The position numbers and the translations under genes are program-made. This document shows, piece by piece, positions 4,514 through 7,148 of a stretch of DNA of 7,148 nt; positions within the stretch are counted from its first letter, which is position 1; every line of letters begins with the position of its first letter. Below the pieces are notes generated by a model, which saw only the letters and a program-made list of their open reading frames with translations, was not told the DNA's origin and searched no databases. The DNA is from Chitinophagaceae bacterium (GTDB lineage Bacteria; Bacteroidota; Bacteroidia; Chitinophagales; Chitinophagaceae). The DNA is taken from contig CANJDY010000147.1 of assembly GCA_947472635.1 (NCBI GenBank), positions 1 through 7,148 of the forward strand, given 5' to 3'.

Positions 4514-7148
4514 TGCGCCACCGTAATTGTAAACCCTGTATTTACTGTTACCACTGAGCCAAGCGTAGCCTTAATGCTTCTACAGACTGCATTTGAATTA
4601 ACGATAACTGTTCCTGTTTGAATGACGACGTCCGTATTTACATCTGGCACTGTATTACAACTCCAATTAGCAGCATTTTCCCAAGCATTGCTTACAGAAC
4701 CATTCCATACACTGGTAAATCCTAGCGTAAAAACAATACTAGCATTTCCATCTACCATGCATCGGAACTGGTATCCTGTCCAAGAAGAAGCCGCATTGTA
4801 AATTTGCAGTAAGGCAGAATGTACTCCCGAGAAATTACTGTCACTCACTAGCGAAATAAACCCATTTCCCTTATTTACCTGCCATTGATAAGTTGATCCT
4901 GTTATAGTAGCAGCAAGGGAAGTGTTTGCAAATGGTGGACACAACACATTCCATGGCACAGTAGAAACTAATATGGGCGTAGCAATAAAAGAACAGTTAT
5001 TGAAGGCTAACCCCCAAGCATTTAAATTCCCGCCATCCTGGTCATAATTATCCTTAATAGTAAGTATCCATGTTCCTGCACTACTTTCTCCATCAAAGGC
5101 AGCAAGCGGATGCCGAGGCCTTACAGTTTGGTTTCCAGTAGGAGGACATGGGATAGTTGCAAGTAAGGCCTCATCATCAAAATTGATATTAAAATCTGCC
5201 TCATTGTTACAAATCGTATCGAATAAAACTACACTTGTACCTGCAGGGCTCGTAAGTGTTACAGTAAGGTCATTGATATAGGAATGACTGCCAGCCAAAC
5301 CCAGTACATTAACATCGGCAATGGTTACTCCCGATTGAGTAGGTATGGTTAACGTTGAATGAATAGTAGGATTACCGAAGGAGGAAATGAATTTAGGAAC
5401 ATCCGTACTGGATTTACAGGTGGCTAACCCAGTTTTAAAAACGCCTACAGTAGAAAAAATTCCAGTGCCACAATTATTATAGGCCCCTACCCTCCAATAA
5501 TAAATAGTGTTCTCTGCAAGCGCTGAAGGTAATACAAATGGCAATTTACCAATAGCAGGAATTGATTGTACGATGGAGGTAAAATTAGCTACAGTTGAAA
5601 TCTCCAGTACATACATAGCCCCTCCCAAAACTGGAGACCAATTAAATGAAGCCTGCGTTGATATGCCAATGCTATTATTAGCAGGTGCTATTAATTTGGA
5701 AGGTGATGATGGAATAGAACTTACTACAAAAGAAATATTGCGGGACTTACTTACATTACCCGACACCCCTGAAACCAAAATAGTATAAACACCTGCAGCC
5801 AAGCTAGCAGTGTTGGTAAGAGTTATAGATAAAGAGTCTCCAGGCAAAACAGGGTTTTTACCAAATACCAAGGTAGTTCCCGCAGGAACACTTGACGCTG
5901 ATAAATTTATAGCGTTAGAAAAGCCATTCAGTGAAGCAGTTTGTAAACTAGTTGATCCAATATTAACACTACACACATTTACTGGTAAAGGCGTATTAAA
6001 TACAAATTCCGCTGCAGAGGGAGATTGAATTGAAAAATTGGCATTAGAGATATCATAAAAAACATTGTCTACAGCTTTAATTCTTATCCTTGCAGCTGAG
6101 GTTATTTTATTAGGAACACTAATTTCCTCAATACCATCATTTGGGGTATTAGAGGCAATTGTAATTGGAAAGCTAATTCCCCCATCTAATGACAACTCTA
6201 TATTTACTTTGGAACAATTAATTGGCGCCGCCGCCGTTCCCGATGGGTCCCAAATAATTGTTTTAAAATCATTTGCCAACCAGGTAATGCCACTGGAAGA
6301 CGGATAAGTAATTTGGAAAGGCCCTGCCGTGCCATTAACAGTTATAGCCGTTTCATCAAAGCATATTCCACCTCCCCCTGCTCGATTGTCCCTAGCCGTT
6401 AGTCTGAAATCAAGTGTTCGTCCGTAAGAAGGCAATAATTCCCCAATAGAAGTGATATTGTTGAGTACATCTGAAAGTTGAGGAAAATTTCGAACAGGAA
6501 CAGATTGTGGAACAAACGAACGAAATATAGGCGCATTTCCCGATGGATTGTTCCAACCTCCAAATGCACCTCCTACATTGATTTGTTCCCAACAATAAGT
6601 GATCGCATCGCCATTGGCATCCGTAGCATTGCCGGTTAAACTAAAAGGAGTTGATTTGGGTATGACATAATCTGGGCCAGCGCTAACAACAGGAGCCAAG
6701 TTGCCCGTGGGAATATTCTGTGCGCAATTATTTCCACTACCGGAAATAATAAAAGTGGAAATTTCATTTAAACTGATGGCATGAAACTGTGCATCACTAT
6801 TGGATTGGAGATTATCCGCACCACAAATTCCAGCATAGGCCATAATAGTACTTCCACTACCAGGTTCTGCATTAGCAGAGGATACCCCATTTCCGATACA
6901 AGCATCAGTAGCAGAATTAAAAGGATGGTTGGCTCCAAATTGGTGCCCAATTTCATGAGCCACATAATCAATATCAAAAGGATCGCCCGAAGGAACTGTT
7001 AACCCTGTTACCCCCTTAGCTTTCAGCCCTGCTACACATACTACTCCCAAACCTGCAACTCCACCACCTCCAGTGCTAAACACATGCCCGATATCATAAT
7101 TACCATTGCCAATAACAAGATCTATTATACGCTGATTTTCAGCTAACA
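4510..7148 (-). CDS. Secreted reprolysin-like zinc metallopeptidase with Ig/FN3-like and P domains (N-terminus outside window)
   Basis: The frame stays open to the right edge (first whole codon 7146-7144), so 878 C-terminal residues are visible; numbering starts there. The metzincin zinc motif HEIGHQFGANH (64-74) supplies His64, His68, His74 and catalytic Glu65, and STIMAYAGICG (99-109) holds the Met-turn Met102. This matches the reprolysin-like (M12B-type) peptidases common in Bacteroidota. Downstream come beta-rich modules: a PKD/cadherin-like stretch (about 147-271), Ig-like stretches (276-373 and 392-477), an FN3-like domain (482-573), a proprotein-convertase P domain (586-718, with FDGESSAGTW and DNYDQDGGNLNAWGL), an Ig-like stretch (728-814) and a Cys-containing tail with WENAANWSCNTVP. 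It is probably exported to the surface or medium to degrade proteins, but signal peptide and prodomain lie outside. No typical type IX secretion C-terminal domain is evident: the protein stops at GFTITVAH. The exact Ig/PKD boundaries are estimates. Confidence 0.9.
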   Translation of the reverse strand, partial: LAENQRIIDLVIGNGNYDIGHVFSTGGGGVAGLGVVCVAGLKAKGVTGLTVPSGDPFDIDYVAHEIGHQFGANHPFNSATDACIGNGVSSANAEPGSGSTIMAYAGICGADNLQSNSDAQFHAISLNEISTFIISGSGNNCAQNIPTGNLAPVVSAGPDYVIPKSTPFSLTGNATDANGDAITYCWEQINVGGAFGGWNNPSGNAPIFRSFVPQSVPVRNFPQLSDVLNNITSIGELLPSYGRTLDFRLTARDNRAGGGGICFDETAITVNGTAGPFQITYPSSSGITWLANDFKTIIWDPSGTAAAPINCSKVNIELSLDGGISFPITIASNTPNDGIEEISVPNKITSAARIRIKAVDNVFYDISNANFSIQSPSAAEFVFNTPLPVNVCSVNIGSTSLQTASLNGFSNAINLSASSVPAGTTLVFGKNPVLPGDSLSITLTNTASLAAGVYTILVSGVSGNVSKSRNISFVVSSIPSSPSKLIAPANNSIGISTQASFNWSPVLGGAMYVLEISTVANFTSIVQSIPAIGKLPFVLPSALAENTIYYWRVGAYNNCGTGIFSTVGVFKTGLATCKSSTDVPKFISSFGNPTIHSTLTIPTQSGVTIADVNVLGLAGSHSYINDLTVTLTSPAGTSVVLFDTICNNEADFNINFDDEALLATIPCPPTGNQTVRPRHPLAAFDGESSAGTWILTIKDNYDQDGGNLNAWGLAFNNCSFIATPILVSTVPWNVLCPPFANTSLAATITGSTYQWQVNKGNGFISLVSDSNFSGVHSALLQIYNAASSWTGYQFRCMVDGNASIVFTLGFTSVWNGSVSNAWENAANWSCNTVPDVNTDVVIQTGTVIVNSNAVCRSIKATLGSVVTVNTGFTITVAH

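Noticed and set aside
6225..6241. GGCGCCGCCGCCG cluster inside the metallopeptidase gene
   Set aside because: It encodes a short Ala run (TAAAP) in an Ig-like linker region and is explained by coding sequence.
5507..6307. Three plus-strand open frames opposite the metallopeptidase gene
   Set aside because: They lie antisense to a clearly coding minus-strand gene, have no recognisable domains and no plausible upstream signals. They are frame shadows.
7081..7083. GTG as the start codon of the metallopeptidase gene
   Set aside because: The frame remains open for 21 more codons up to the window edge, and those codons (ending GNYDIGH) read as ordinary reprolysin-domain sequence. The catalytic domain would be cut if translation began here.

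Overview
The window looks like an AT-rich chromosomal segment from a Bacteroidota bacterium, probably of the Chitinophagales/Sphingobacteriia side. This is an inference from gene architecture: a cytidine deaminase of the longer type, a signal peptidase I carrying an extra N-terminal membrane domain, a glucosamine-6-phosphate deaminase fused to a PIG-L/LmbE deacetylase domain, and a long multidomain reprolysin-like secreted metallopeptidase. Start codons lack good Shine-Dalgarno sequences and are preceded by A/T-rich leaders, as is usual in that phylum. No RNA gene, CRISPR array, insertion sequence or phage gene is visible.

Layout from left to right. Positions 1-102 hold the last 33 codons of an unidentified plus-strand gene. 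It converges on a minus-strand cytidine deaminase gene (135-629, pyrimidine salvage). A 194-bp gap follows, containing an intrinsic terminator (about 731-769) that points leftward and ends the minus-strand signal peptidase I gene (824-2320). A 262-bp divergent intergenic region (2321-2582) separates lepB from the plus-strand nagB-PIG-L fusion gene (2583-4481). This region is rich in regulatory-looking sequence: two near-identical copies of a roughly 27-bp element and a long dyad symmetry. The nagB fusion converges, with a 28-bp gap, on a large minus-strand gene (4510 to beyond 7148) for a zinc metallopeptidase whose N-terminal part lies outside the window.

The genes do not form one pathway. 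Cdd and the NagB fusion are cytoplasmic catabolic/salvage enzymes. LepB is an inner-membrane housekeeping peptidase that removes signal peptides from exported proteins, which would in principle include the neighbouring metallopeptidase. The items most worth attention are the two-domain deaminase-deacetylase, which could perform consecutive amino-sugar steps in one polypeptide, and the repeat-plus-dyad structure in front of it. I do not see convincing evidence for an undescribed multi-gene system; most of the window is ordinary for this phylum.
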